Below are positions 43,883 to 52,040 of a stretch of 64,000 bases of DNA, piece after piece. A program made the translations under genes and the position numbers. Each line of letters begins with the position of its first letter. The stretch's first letter is position 1. Below the pieces are notes generated by a model, which was given only the letters and a program-made list of their open reading frames with translations, made no database searches and was not told where the DNA came from. Origin of the DNA: Parasedimentitalea huanghaiensis (GTDB lineage Bacteria > Pseudomonadota > Alphaproteobacteria > Rhodobacterales > Rhodobacteraceae); NCBI RefSeq assembly GCF_009753675.1, contig NZ_WQLV01000002.1, positions 62,001 through 126,000 on the forward strand. The letters run 5' to 3'.

Positions 43883-45123
43883 GCAATACATCTCCGCCGC
43901 TAGCGGTTTTGGTCAAGGGCTGGCCTCGCCTGTCCGAAACATTTATCGCGCAGGAACTTGTCGCGCTGGAAGCAGCCGGACATAGTTTTGAGATCTGGTC
44001 ACTCCGTCATCCCACCGACGTCAAACGCCATCCGTTACATGACCAGTTGCAGGCACAGGTAAATTACCTGCCCGAATATCTGTATCAGGAACCGGACCGG
44101 GTCTGGCGTGCACGAAATGTAGCGCAGACCCTGCCCGGCTATGCCGAGGCCTACCGGATCTGGCGCACCGACCTGAAACGCGACCCCTCCCATAACCGCA
44201 TTCGCCGCTTTGGGCAGGCCTGTGTCCTGGCAGCTGAAATGCCGGATGCAGTGCTGGGCATGTACGCGCATTTCCTTCACACGCCGTCATCGGTTGCACG
44301 CTACGCCGCTATCATACGCGGATTGCCATGGAGCTTCTCAGCCCATGCCAAAGACATCTGGACCTCACCCGATTGGGAGATTTCGGAAAAGCTGTCCAGC
44401 GCCCATCACGGCGCGGCCTTTGGAGCAACCTGCACCGGGTTTGGCGCCAAACATCTGCAAGAGATGTCGGACGATCCAACCCGCGTTGACCTGATTTACC
44501 ACGGCCTTGATCTAAGCCGATTTCCCGCCGCGCCGGATCGGGTCTGGCGCAAGGCGGGTGATCCGCTGCATCTGATGTCAGTCGGGCGTCTGGTTGAGAA
44601 AAAGGGCTTTGACAACTTAATTGCCGCACTCGCCTTGCTGCCCGAGGGATTGGATTGGCACTGGACCCATATTGGCGGCGGTGACCTGAAGGTGCCTCTT
44701 GAAGACATGGCCATAAGGGCTGGGATCAATCACCGGATCAACTGGCGCGGCGCCTGTGACCAGCCCGAGGTGATTGCCGCCATGCGCGCAGCTGATCTGT
44801 TTGTCCTGCCCAGTCGCATCGCCAGTGATGGGGATCGAGATGGGTTGCCCAACGTGCTGATGGAGGCGGCGTCGCAGCGCCTGCCAATCCTGTCCACCGC
44901 AGTATCAGCAATCCCAGAATTCATCACCACAGGCACCCACGGATTGCTGTCAGATGATGCGCCCGAATGCCTGGCTGAAGCCATGCTGCAAATTGCACGG
45001 CATCCGGATCAGGCGGCTGAGATGGCTGAGGCGGCATTGTCCCGGCTGAAATGTGAATTTGGTATGAGCCCCGGCATCACCCGCCTGTCCCAACGTCTGA
45101 CTGCGATGCTGGCAGGCCAATGA
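43879..45123 (+). CDS. GT4-like glycosyltransferase
   Basis: 414 residues. GT-B fold with an N-terminal GWPRLSETFIAQEL, the C-terminal-lobe opening LMSVGRLVEKKGFDNLIAAL, THIGGGDLKVPLEDMA and the EX7E-type donor site DGLPNVLMEAASQRLPIL. The opening WPRLSETF is typical of GT4 enzymes of exopolysaccharide pathways. ATGA overlaps at both ends place it firmly in the operon. Cytosolic; sugar specificity unknown. Confidence 0.88.
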   Translation: MSNTSPPLAVLVKGWPRLSETFIAQELVALEAAGHSFEIWSLRHPTDVKRHPLHDQLQAQVNYLPEYLYQEPDRVWRARNVAQTLPGYAEAYRIWRTDLKRDPSHNRIRRFGQACVLAAEMPDAVLGMYAHFLHTPSSVARYAAIIRGLPWSFSAHAKDIWTSPDWEISEKLSSAHHGAAFGATCTGFGAKHLQEMSDDPTRVDLIYHGLDLSRFPAAPDRVWRKAGDPLHLMSVGRLVEKKGFDNLIAALALLPEGLDWHWTHIGGGDLKVPLEDMAIRAGINHRINWRGACDQPEVIAAMRAADLFVLPSRIASDGDRDGLPNVLMEAASQRLPILSTAVSAIPEFITTGTHGLLSDDAPECLAEAMLQIARHPDQAAEMAEAALSRLKCEFGMSPGITRLSQRLTAMLAGQ

Positions 45124-46208
45124 TCACAGGGGCGGGCCGACGGGTTGCCTTTTATGCGCCCCTGAAATCGCCGCACCACCCGGTACCGTCGGGTGACCGG
45201 GAAATGGCACGCAATTTGATGGCCATTGTTGCTGCAGGCGGCGCATCTGTTGATCTGGTTTCCGAGCTGAAAATCTATGACAAGCAAGGGGACCGCGCGT
45301 TGCAAGAGGATCTGCGCGCGCAGGCAAAAACTGAAGCCGATCGTCTGATCCATACCCTGCCAGACATGGATCTTTGGGTCACCTATCACAACTACTACAA
45401 GGCCCCAGATCTTATTGGCCCCATCGTGGCCCATACCCGCAAAATCCCCTATGTACAGATCGAAAGCACCCGCGCCACCAGTCGGTTATCCGGGCCGTGG
45501 GCCGGGTTCGCCACCTCCGCCCATAGGTCCTGTGATGCGGCTGATGTGATCTTCTATCTGACAGCCAATGACCTGATCACCTTGAAACGTGAGCGTTTTG
45601 AAAACCAGAACTTGGTGCATTTCCCACCCTTCCTGCCAGCAAAAACGCTTCCGTCGGCGGCCCGTTTGACAGGTCCTATGTTGACCGCAGGCATGATGCG
45701 CAGCGGCGACAAACTGGCCTCATACCAGATCATCGCCAAGACCCTTGTGCATCTAACCGGAGACTGGTCCTTGCAGATTGCCGGCGACGGGCCAGCCCGT
45801 GCCGAGGTCGAAACACTGATGGCCCCGTTTGGCACGCGCGTTACCTTTCTCGGCCAGCTGGACCGCATACAGATGGCAGCGGCCTACGACAGAGCCAGCC
45901 TTTTCCTGTGGCCAGGCGTAAACGAGGCCTTTGGCATGGTCTACCTCGAGGCCCAAGGCCACGGATTGCCGGTTGTAGCGCAGGATCGGCCGGGCCTGCG
46001 GGATGTATTACTGCCCGGCACCTACCCAACACCCGAGGATGGCCCAAAGGCGTTGGCCCATCAAATTACTGGCCTTCTGACCGATCCGGCCCTGCGTGCC
46101 AGCCTTGGCACAGCCGCGCGTAGGATGATATCCAAGACTCATTTGGCACCTGCCGCAACTGCGCGGTTTTGGTCTGCCGTTACCCCCCTTCTGGAGGCTA
46201 CCACATGA
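45120..46208 (+). CDS. GT4-like glycosyltransferase
   Basis: 362 residues. N-terminal RRVAFYAPLKSPHHPVPSGDR with a nucleotide-sugar enzyme-like glycine loop, MITAG-less central linker, and the donor site FLWPGVNEAFGMVYLEAQGH with the two glutamates of the EX7E motif. Shorter than the previous enzyme. ATGA overlaps at both ends. It probably adds a second sugar to the same product. Confidence 0.85.
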   Translation: MITGAGRRVAFYAPLKSPHHPVPSGDREMARNLMAIVAAGGASVDLVSELKIYDKQGDRALQEDLRAQAKTEADRLIHTLPDMDLWVTYHNYYKAPDLIGPIVAHTRKIPYVQIESTRATSRLSGPWAGFATSAHRSCDAADVIFYLTANDLITLKRERFENQNLVHFPPFLPAKTLPSAARLTGPMLTAGMMRSGDKLASYQIIAKTLVHLTGDWSLQIAGDGPARAEVETLMAPFGTRVTFLGQLDRIQMAAAYDRASLFLWPGVNEAFGMVYLEAQGHGLPVVAQDRPGLRDVLLPGTYPTPEDGPKALAHQITGLLTDPALRASLGTAARRMISKTHLAPAATARFWSAVTPLLEATT

Positions 46209-46795
46209 TCCGCCTTGCTCTTTTGCGCCATGGTCACACTCACTGGAACCGCGCAGGCCGCATTCAGGGCCGCAGTGATATTCCACTGGATGATGAGGCT
46301 CGCGCTGACCTTGCTGCCTTTGCGCTGCCCGCGCCGTGGGATCACGCGGACCTGTGGTCCAGCCCCCTGATGCGCGCAGCGGAAACCGCCCGCATTGTGT
46401 CAGATCGCGAACCACAAACCGCGCCGGCCTTGACTGAAATGTTTTGGGGAGACTGGGAAGGCTCCCATGGGCTGGACCTAAAGGCGGACCCCAACAGCGG
46501 GTTTCGCGATATTGAACAATGGGGCTGGGACTATCGTCCGCCAAATGGGGAAACGCCGGGAGAGGTCTGGGCGCGTATCTCCCCTTGGGTTGCCAGCCTG
46601 CAACGTGACACCGTCGCAGTTTGCCACATTGGCATTATGCGGATGATCCTAGCGCGTGCCTATGGCTGGAACTTTGACGGCCCCGCCCCCTTCAGAATCA
46701 AGCGCAACCGGCTGTTTGTTGTCGAAATCGATGGTGACACTCTGACCCCCCTCGCAGAACCAGTGCGTCTGACGAAGCGTACAGCCGCCGTATGA
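46205..46795 (+). CDS. histidine phosphatase family protein
   Basis: 196 residues from ATG 46205, overlapping the previous stop (ATGA); the frame opens 12 codons earlier inside that gene. Phosphohistidine motif LLRHGHTHWN (His9), DLWSSPLMRAAETA, acid MFWGDWEGSHG, and the second His in AVCHIGIMRM. Phosphoglycerate-mutase fold; cytosolic. In this setting it may remove phosphate from a phosphorylated sugar or glycoside intermediate, as in trehalose- or glucosylglycerate-phosphate pathways; this is inference. Confidence 0.87.
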   Translation: MIRLALLRHGHTHWNRAGRIQGRSDIPLDDEARADLAAFALPAPWDHADLWSSPLMRAAETARIVSDREPQTAPALTEMFWGDWEGSHGLDLKADPNSGFRDIEQWGWDYRPPNGETPGEVWARISPWVASLQRDTVAVCHIGIMRMILARAYGWNFDGPAPFRIKRNRLFVVEIDGDTLTPLAEPVRLTKRTAAV

Positions 46796-47928
46796 AAGTT
46801 CTGATTGCTGTAACCCACCTGTTAGGCACCGGCCATCTCAGCCGGGCGCTGACGCTGGGCCGCGCCTTTGCTGACGCGGGACATCAGGTCCGTGTGGCCT
46901 CAGGTGGGTTTCCAGCAGCACAGCTAAACACGGACGAGGTTGAGCTGTTGCAACTGCCACCCCTGCGATCTGACGGAGTGGATTTCACCCGACTGCTGGA
47001 TGAGACCGGAACGGTCACAGAAGCCGCATATTATGCCCGGCGGCAGACCGCCCTTTGTGCAGCGCTCTCTGACATGCAGCCGGATATACTGATCACTGAA
47101 TTATACCCCTTTGGACGGCGCAGTCTCGCTGCCGAGTTTCAGGCATTGCTGCGAACAGCCCATGCGCAGCCCCGTCGCCCGGTGGTGCTGGCATCAATCC
47201 GCGATATTCTGGCACCACCTTCTAAGCCCAAAAAGGCCACACAAGCAGACGCGATGATCGCCGAGTTCTACGACGCGGTGCTGGTCCATTCGGACCCGGT
47301 CGCCACCCGGCTGGAAGTCAGTTGGCCGGTCTCAGAAATGTTGCAAGCCAAGCTACGATACACAGGGTACGTTGCCCCACCCGCTGCGATGCCTCATCCG
47401 CAGAATGCTGGGCGTGGCGAAGTTTTGGTCAGCGCCGGTGGCGGCAGCGTCGGCGATGCGCTGTTTGAAACCGCATTGCTTGCTGCCGCGCAGATGGCGG
47501 ATATCCCGTGGCGTCTGTTGGTTGGTGGCAGCGATGCGACCGACCGGATCGCACGCCTAACCGCCAAGGGATCACCTGCAGTCATCGAAGCCGCCCGCCC
47601 TGACTTCCGCCAGATGCTGCCACTCGCTGCGGCCTCAGTCAGTATGTGCGGCTACAATACGGCGCTGGATCTGCTTCAGGCTGGAACGCCATCTGTTCTG
47701 ATCCCGTTTGATGCGGGTAAAGAGGTTGAGCAGGGATTGCGCGCTGAGAGCCTGTCGCCTCTGGACGGCATCGAAGTCTTGCGCAGCAGCGATCTGACAC
47801 CAGCGAGCCTCTGCACAGCCCTTAACGCCGCCATAACATCCCCCCGCCGCGCGACAAATGAGCTGCAGTTTGACGGCGCTGCCCGTGCGGTTGAGATCTC
47901 CATAGGCATGGCCGAGGGCCGCGCATGA
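46792..47928 (+). CDS. MurG-like (GT28-type) glycosyltransferase
   Basis: 378 residues. N-terminal THLLGTGHLSRALTLGRAFA, C-terminal VSAGGGSVGDAL, ASVSMCGYNTALDLLQAG and SVLIPFDAGKEVEQ. The overall plan, and the GHL(R/S)R and GYNT motifs, match the first glycosyltransferase of the operon, so the two are paralogues. ATGA overlaps on both sides. Confidence 0.85.
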   Translation: MKVLIAVTHLLGTGHLSRALTLGRAFADAGHQVRVASGGFPAAQLNTDEVELLQLPPLRSDGVDFTRLLDETGTVTEAAYYARRQTALCAALSDMQPDILITELYPFGRRSLAAEFQALLRTAHAQPRRPVVLASIRDILAPPSKPKKATQADAMIAEFYDAVLVHSDPVATRLEVSWPVSEMLQAKLRYTGYVAPPAAMPHPQNAGRGEVLVSAGGGSVGDALFETALLAAAQMADIPWRLLVGGSDATDRIARLTAKGSPAVIEAARPDFRQMLPLAAASVSMCGYNTALDLLQAGTPSVLIPFDAGKEVEQGLRAESLSPLDGIEVLRSSDLTPASLCTALNAAITSPRRATNELQFDGAARAVEISIGMAEGRA

Positions 47929-48686
47929 GTACTGACTGGGCCGCGTTGGATCAAGAATTGCAGACTTGGGTGGATCAGGGTCTGACATTGCCGCTGTGGT
48001 GGCGCGATGATGACGCGATTGCTCCCACCGCAGAACTGGATCAGCTGACCGCCCTCTCAACCAAACTGGGTCTGCCCGTACATCTGGCAGTGATCCCGAA
48101 GGGCGCAACCAAAACGCTTGCTCACTATCTGACTGAGACCACTCAGCTAATCCCGGTGGTGCATGGGTGGGCCCATCTCAGCCACGCTCCGAAGGGTGAG
48201 AAAAAGGCCGAATTTGGGGCGCATCGCCCGGTTGATGAGATCATAAAAGACGCCAGCCAGGGACTGAGCGACCTGCAGAAGTTGTTTGGGCCGGAACTGG
48301 TCCCGATGTTTGTGCCCCCCTGGAACCGGATCGCCGCCGAAGTGGTTCAGGAGCTTCCCGGCCTTGGCTTTACTGCGCTATCGACCTTTACCCCGCGCAA
48401 AGCTCCGCTCGCTGCCGAAGGGCTGGCGCAGATCAACACCCATGTGGACCCGATCCACTGGAAAGGCAGCCGCTCGGTGGTGCCGCCGCAACAGCTGCTG
48501 GATCAGGTAACCAAACAACTGAATGCCCGCCGCTTAGGACGGGCTGATAACACAGAACCCTATGGTATTCTGACCCATCATCTGGTTCATGACGCCAAGA
48601 TCTGGCGCGTTACCGAAGCTCTGATCGCGCGCCTGATGGCTGGCCCTGCCCGCCCCTGGACCTTTGACACAAGGAATTTGATATGA
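47925..48686 (+). CDS. polysaccharide deacetylase family protein, cytosolic form
   Basis: 253 residues. CE4-like NodB-fold features: metal/catalytic Asp pair in LWWRDDDAIAP (28-30), His80 and His84 in VVHGWAHLSH, and FVPPWNR. It lacks a signal peptide, unlike peptidoglycan or biofilm deacetylases, so it should act on a soluble or membrane-attached intermediate in the cytosol. ATGA overlaps on both sides. A deacetylase here suggests that one of the sugars is an N-acetylhexosamine. Confidence 0.83.
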   Translation: MSTDWAALDQELQTWVDQGLTLPLWWRDDDAIAPTAELDQLTALSTKLGLPVHLAVIPKGATKTLAHYLTETTQLIPVVHGWAHLSHAPKGEKKAEFGAHRPVDEIIKDASQGLSDLQKLFGPELVPMFVPPWNRIAAEVVQELPGLGFTALSTFTPRKAPLAAEGLAQINTHVDPIHWKGSRSVVPPQQLLDQVTKQLNARRLGRADNTEPYGILTHHLVHDAKIWRVTEALIARLMAGPARPWTFDTRNLI

Positions 48687-49162
48687 GCCGACTGGATTCT
48701 ATGCTCCGCCGCTTTACCGCCCAGCGCGATGGGCTGAATTGGGCTGCCGAACAGATATCAACGCAGGACGGAGATGTGTTGGATATGGGGCTGGGCAATG
48801 GCCGCACCTATGACCACTTACGTGAGGTCCTGCCTGAGCGTCGCGTTTGGGTGATCGACCGTGTTCTTCAATGCCACCCCTCTTGTGTACCTCCCAAGGA
48901 AAACTTCCTGCAAGGCGAGGCCGAGCCGATGATGGCACAACTAGCAGAACAGGGTCACAAAATGGCACTGGCACATTATGACTTTGGCTTTGGTGTGAAG
49001 GAAGAGGACGTCGCTGAAGCCGCGCGCCTGTCCCCCACCATCGCTGCCGTCATGGCACCGGGTGGGATCATTGTTTCAGGTCAGCCACTGGTGGGGTTTG
49101 AACCCCTGAAAGCACCTGAGAGCATTCCACCCGAGCGTTACCTGTTCTACAGGGCAGCCTAA
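48683..49162 (+). CDS. small class I SAM-dependent methyltransferase (Methyltransf_17-like), copy 2
   Basis: 159 residues, motif I LDMGLGNGRTYDHLR, acidic VIDRVLQCHP, MAPGGIIVSGQPLVG near the end. Paralogue of 31837-32325, with the same length and the same motif spacing. It is the last gene of the operon, again overlapping by ATGA. It probably methylates the glycan or its aglycone; that is inferred from context only. Confidence 0.82.
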   Translation: MSRLDSMLRRFTAQRDGLNWAAEQISTQDGDVLDMGLGNGRTYDHLREVLPERRVWVIDRVLQCHPSCVPPKENFLQGEAEPMMAQLAEQGHKMALAHYDFGFGVKEEDVAEAARLSPTIAAVMAPGGIIVSGQPLVGFEPLKAPESIPPERYLFYRAA

Positions 49163-49251
49163 TCGCAGATCATCCCGCGCTGGCCCTCTGAGCGATCACG
49201 CGTATACTAGCGCGAAAATTGTATTCAAGGATCAGTGTTCAGAGGGTTTCA

Positions 49252-49431
49252 ATGATGTTTATGGAATATGTTTACGCCGCATTGGCCCTGTTGCTTGGCT
49301 GTGCCGTTGTCGCCGCGATCTTGTATGGGATGTTTTCCAAACCCACGCCGCACAAAAAGCTCAGATCACGCAGCGGCTTTACGCATGGCATTGATGATGT
49401 GTCTGTTCCGGGTGATGGTACCAACGACTGA
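49252..49431 (+). CDS. small single-pass membrane protein
   Basis: 59 residues from ATG 49252 (AGAGGG upstream). One strong transmembrane helix (YVYAALALLLGCAVVAAILY) followed by a short basic, soluble tail ending VPGDGTND. No family recognised. It lies 89 nt after the operon and converges on a LysR gene with one base between the stops. Plausible but unproven. Confidence 0.5.
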   Translation: MMFMEYVYAALALLLGCAVVAAILYGMFSKPTPHKKLRSRSGFTHGIDDVSVPGDGTND

Positions 49432-49432
49432 C

Positions 49433-50323
49433 CTATAAGTTGGCTTTGAAGAAATCCAAGCCCGCCCGCACCCGTGCGGGCAGATAAGAACGACTGGGAT
49501 ACAAGGCCCAAACTCCTGTCTCAAACATTGTGGCGGTGGCCTGCCAGTTGGGGAACAGATCAACCAGCTGACCCGTGGCCAGATCATCTGCAACCAGCCA
49601 ATCGGCCAGCAGGGTTGGGCCCAATCCCAAACGTGCGGCCTCGCGCAGGGCCAATGGGTTTGATATGATCAACGACCCATCAACCTCGACTTCAACCTCT
49701 GCGCCCTGAAGATCGCGAAACTGCCAGCAACTACGGTACACTGGCAAGGACAGACGCAGGCAATCGACCTGGGCCAAGTCGCTGGGATGGTTTGGTGCAG
49801 GGCCACGGGTCAGATATTCGGGCGCTGCACAAACATGATAGCGTGCCCCTTTCAGGCGGGTTCCGATCAGATCTCCCTTGGGAGCGGGTGCCAACCTGAT
49901 GGCTATGTCGATCCCCTCACCAACAAGATCCACATTCAGGTCACTGAGGTGTAGATCCAGCTGAATACCGGGTAATTCCGCCCGAAACTGGGGTAGCAAC
50001 GGCAACATGCAAACCTGTCCAAAGGCCACCGAGGCCGAGATCCGCAACGGCCCAACCGGGTGCTGGCGCTGTGCTCGAGCCTCTTCGTTAGCCAGCTCCA
50101 GCTCTTGGACCAGAGGCGCGATGCGGGTCAGATAGCTCTCCCCCTCTTCGGTCAGGTTCAGACGCCTTGTACTGCGCTGGAAAATTCTTAAACCCAGCTC
50201 CGCTTCGGCTGTGGCCAAGGTTCGCGAAACCGAAGACGGATCCAAGTCCAGCACGCGCGCAGCACCAGCGAGACTGCCTTGTTGGGCGACGAGCAGCAGT
50301 GTGTTGAGTGTTGATAGATCCAT
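49433..50323 (-). CDS. LysR family transcriptional regulator
   Basis: 296 residues. N-terminal winged HTH (GSLAGAARVLDLDPSSVSRT) and a type-2 periplasmic-binding effector domain. No clear ribosome binding site before ATG 50323, so translation may be weak or leaderless. It is divergent from the SDR gene, the likely target; ATGCGCAT (50333-50340) in the gap is a perfect 8-bp palindrome. Confidence 0.9.
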   Translation of the reverse strand: MDLSTLNTLLLVAQQGSLAGAARVLDLDPSSVSRTLATAEAELGLRIFQRSTRRLNLTEEGESYLTRIAPLVQELELANEEARAQRQHPVGPLRISASVAFGQVCMLPLLPQFRAELPGIQLDLHLSDLNVDLVGEGIDIAIRLAPAPKGDLIGTRLKGARYHVCAAPEYLTRGPAPNHPSDLAQVDCLRLSLPVYRSCWQFRDLQGAEVEVEVDGSLIISNPLALREAARLGLGPTLLADWLVADDLATGQLVDLFPNWQATATMFETGVWALYPSRSYLPARVRAGLDFFKANL

Positions 50324-50419
50324 TCGTGCAATATGCGCATGAATATAGTGAATGATCGACCATGTTTTGCAAAATTCGCACCGTCTATCTGGAGCTCATG
50401 TTTCTACACGGAGACCGAA

Positions 50420-51184
50420 ATGAGTGACTTAGCAAGAAAAACCATCATCATCACAGGTGCCAGCCGAGGTATTGGCGAGGCCACAGCCCGCCACATGTCA
50501 GAGCTTGGCGCAAACGTCGTATTGGCTGCACGCAGCGTTGATGCAATCACAGCCCTGGCCGATGAACTGGGATCCAATGCATATGCTGTTCCTTGCGATG
50601 TCAGTGACTGGAAGCAGGTCTCAGAGCTGATCAGCACCGCACAAGCAAAGTTTGGAACGGTGGATGTGCTGATCAACAATGCTGGTGTGATCGACCCGAT
50701 TGCCCGGATTGAAGACAGTGATCCGGCGGCTTGGGGCATTGCCACCGACATCAATGTCAAAGGTGTCTATCACGGGATGCGCGCCGCCATTCCGGTTATG
50801 GTGGCACAGGGTCACGGAACCATTCTCAACATCTCATCTGGTGCGGCGACCGGCGCTCTGGAAGGCTGGAGCCATTACTGTGCAACCAAGGCTGCAGTCC
50901 TGTCGCTGACCCGCTGCGGCGACGAAGAGTGCCGGGCCCAGGGCCTGAACGTCATCGGCCTTAGCCCCGGTACCGTGGCCACTGATATGCAACGCAACAT
51001 ACGGGACTCGGGCCTGAATCCCGTCAGCAAACTCGATCCCTCGGTTCATATCCCAGCGGATTGGGTGGCAAAGTCTTTGGCCTATCTTTGCGGACCGGGC
51101 GGCGATGCATGGCGCGGCCAAGACTTCTCACTCAAGTCAGATCAGGGTCGTGCCGAGATCGGCTTGCCATCTGTATCTGGCTAA
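50420..51184 (+). CDS. short-chain dehydrogenase/reductase
   Basis: 254 residues from ATG 50420 (CGGAGA upstream); the frame opens at 50333 but overlaps the operator region. Cofactor motif TGASRGIGEA, INNAGV, catalytic Ser in ILNISSGAA, and YCATKAA (Tyr and Lys of YxxxK). NAD(P)-dependent oxidoreductase of unknown substrate. Probably controlled by the divergent LysR protein. Confidence 0.9.
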   Translation: MSDLARKTIIITGASRGIGEATARHMSELGANVVLAARSVDAITALADELGSNAYAVPCDVSDWKQVSELISTAQAKFGTVDVLINNAGVIDPIARIEDSDPAAWGIATDINVKGVYHGMRAAIPVMVAQGHGTILNISSGAATGALEGWSHYCATKAAVLSLTRCGDEECRAQGLNVIGLSPGTVATDMQRNIRDSGLNPVSKLDPSVHIPADWVAKSLAYLCGPGGDAWRGQDFSLKSDQGRAEIGLPSVSG

Positions 51185-51277
51185 TCATCCCGGGTCTGCG
51201 ACACTAAAAGCCTCTATCACCCTGCAGCAAGAGGGGCTATATGCCCCTCAAACGCAAATGCTAAAGGGAACACCCCG

Positions 51278-51970
51278 ATGTCCTTTGACCGCAAGATCAA
51301 AATTGCCCCCTCCATCCTTGCTGCCGACTTCGCCAACTTTGGCGCCGAATGCGCAGCCATCGAAGCCCAGGGCGCCGACTGGGTGCATGTGGATGTGATG
51401 GACGGGCATTTTGTGCCCAATATTACCTTTGGCCCGGCAACTTGTGCCGCCATCCGCCCCCACATCAAGGGCGTAATGGACGTGCACCTGATGATTGCCC
51501 CCGTCGATCCCTACATCGAAGGCTTTGCCAAGGCTGGTGCAGATGTGATCACCGCCCATGTGGAGGCCGGTGCACATACTCACCGCACCCTGCAGGCGAT
51601 CCGCGCGGCAGGCGCCAAATCTGGCCTGGCATTGAATCCCGGCACTCCGGTGTCCGAGGTTGAGTACTATCTCGACATGGTGGACCTGATTTGTGTGATG
51701 ACGGTGAACCCTGGTTTTGGCGGGCAAAAGTTCATTCACAGCCAGATCGAAAAGGTCAAACAGTTGCGCGCACTGATTGGCGATCGTCCCATCCACATTG
51801 AGATTGATGGTGGTGTTGATCCGGTTACTGCGCCACTGGTTGCCGCTGCGGGGGCAGATGTTCTGGTGGCTGGCTCAGCAGTTTTCAAAGGTGGCTCTGT
51901 CAGCAACCCTGCCCCCTATGGTGAAAACATCCGCAACATTCGCGCAGCGGCCGAAGGCGTCTGGGCATAG
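51278..51970 (+). CDS. rpe: ribulose-phosphate 3-epimerase
   Basis: 230-residue TIM barrel that interconverts ribulose 5-phosphate and xylulose 5-phosphate in the pentose phosphate/Calvin routes. Conserved blocks: PSILAADFANFG, HVDVMDGHFVPNITFG, MTVNPGFGGQKFI and EIDGGVDPVTAP with the metal and acid/base residues in the right order. GGGAAC stands before ATG 51278. Followed 10 nt later by a palindromic repeat copy. Confidence 0.96.
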   Translation: MSFDRKIKIAPSILAADFANFGAECAAIEAQGADWVHVDVMDGHFVPNITFGPATCAAIRPHIKGVMDVHLMIAPVDPYIEGFAKAGADVITAHVEAGAHTHRTLQAIRAAGAKSGLALNPGTPVSEVEYYLDMVDLICVMTVNPGFGGQKFIHSQIEKVKQLRALIGDRPIHIEIDGGVDPVTAPLVAAAGADVLVAGSAVFKGGSVSNPAPYGENIRNIRAAAEGVWA

Positions 51971-51979
51971 GCGTTAGGT

Positions 51980-52040
51980 GTAGGGTGCGTGCTTGCACGC
52001 ACCTTGACGCTACAGCGGTGCGCGCAAGCGCGAACCCTAC
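51980..52040. repeat. 61-nt palindromic repeat, copy 2
   Basis: Left arm (51980-52003) differs from copy 1 at one position. The right arm (52017-52040) has four changes, so the stem is now imperfect. It lies between the convergent rpe and acyl-CoA ligase genes, and its last bases CCCTAC supply the TAG stop of the ligase (52037-52039). Confidence 0.8.

Noticed and set aside
42504-49162. Standard O-antigen or capsule locus
   Set aside because: No Wzx/Wzy, Wza-Wzc, KpsM/T, priming transferase or nucleotide-sugar synthesis genes are present.
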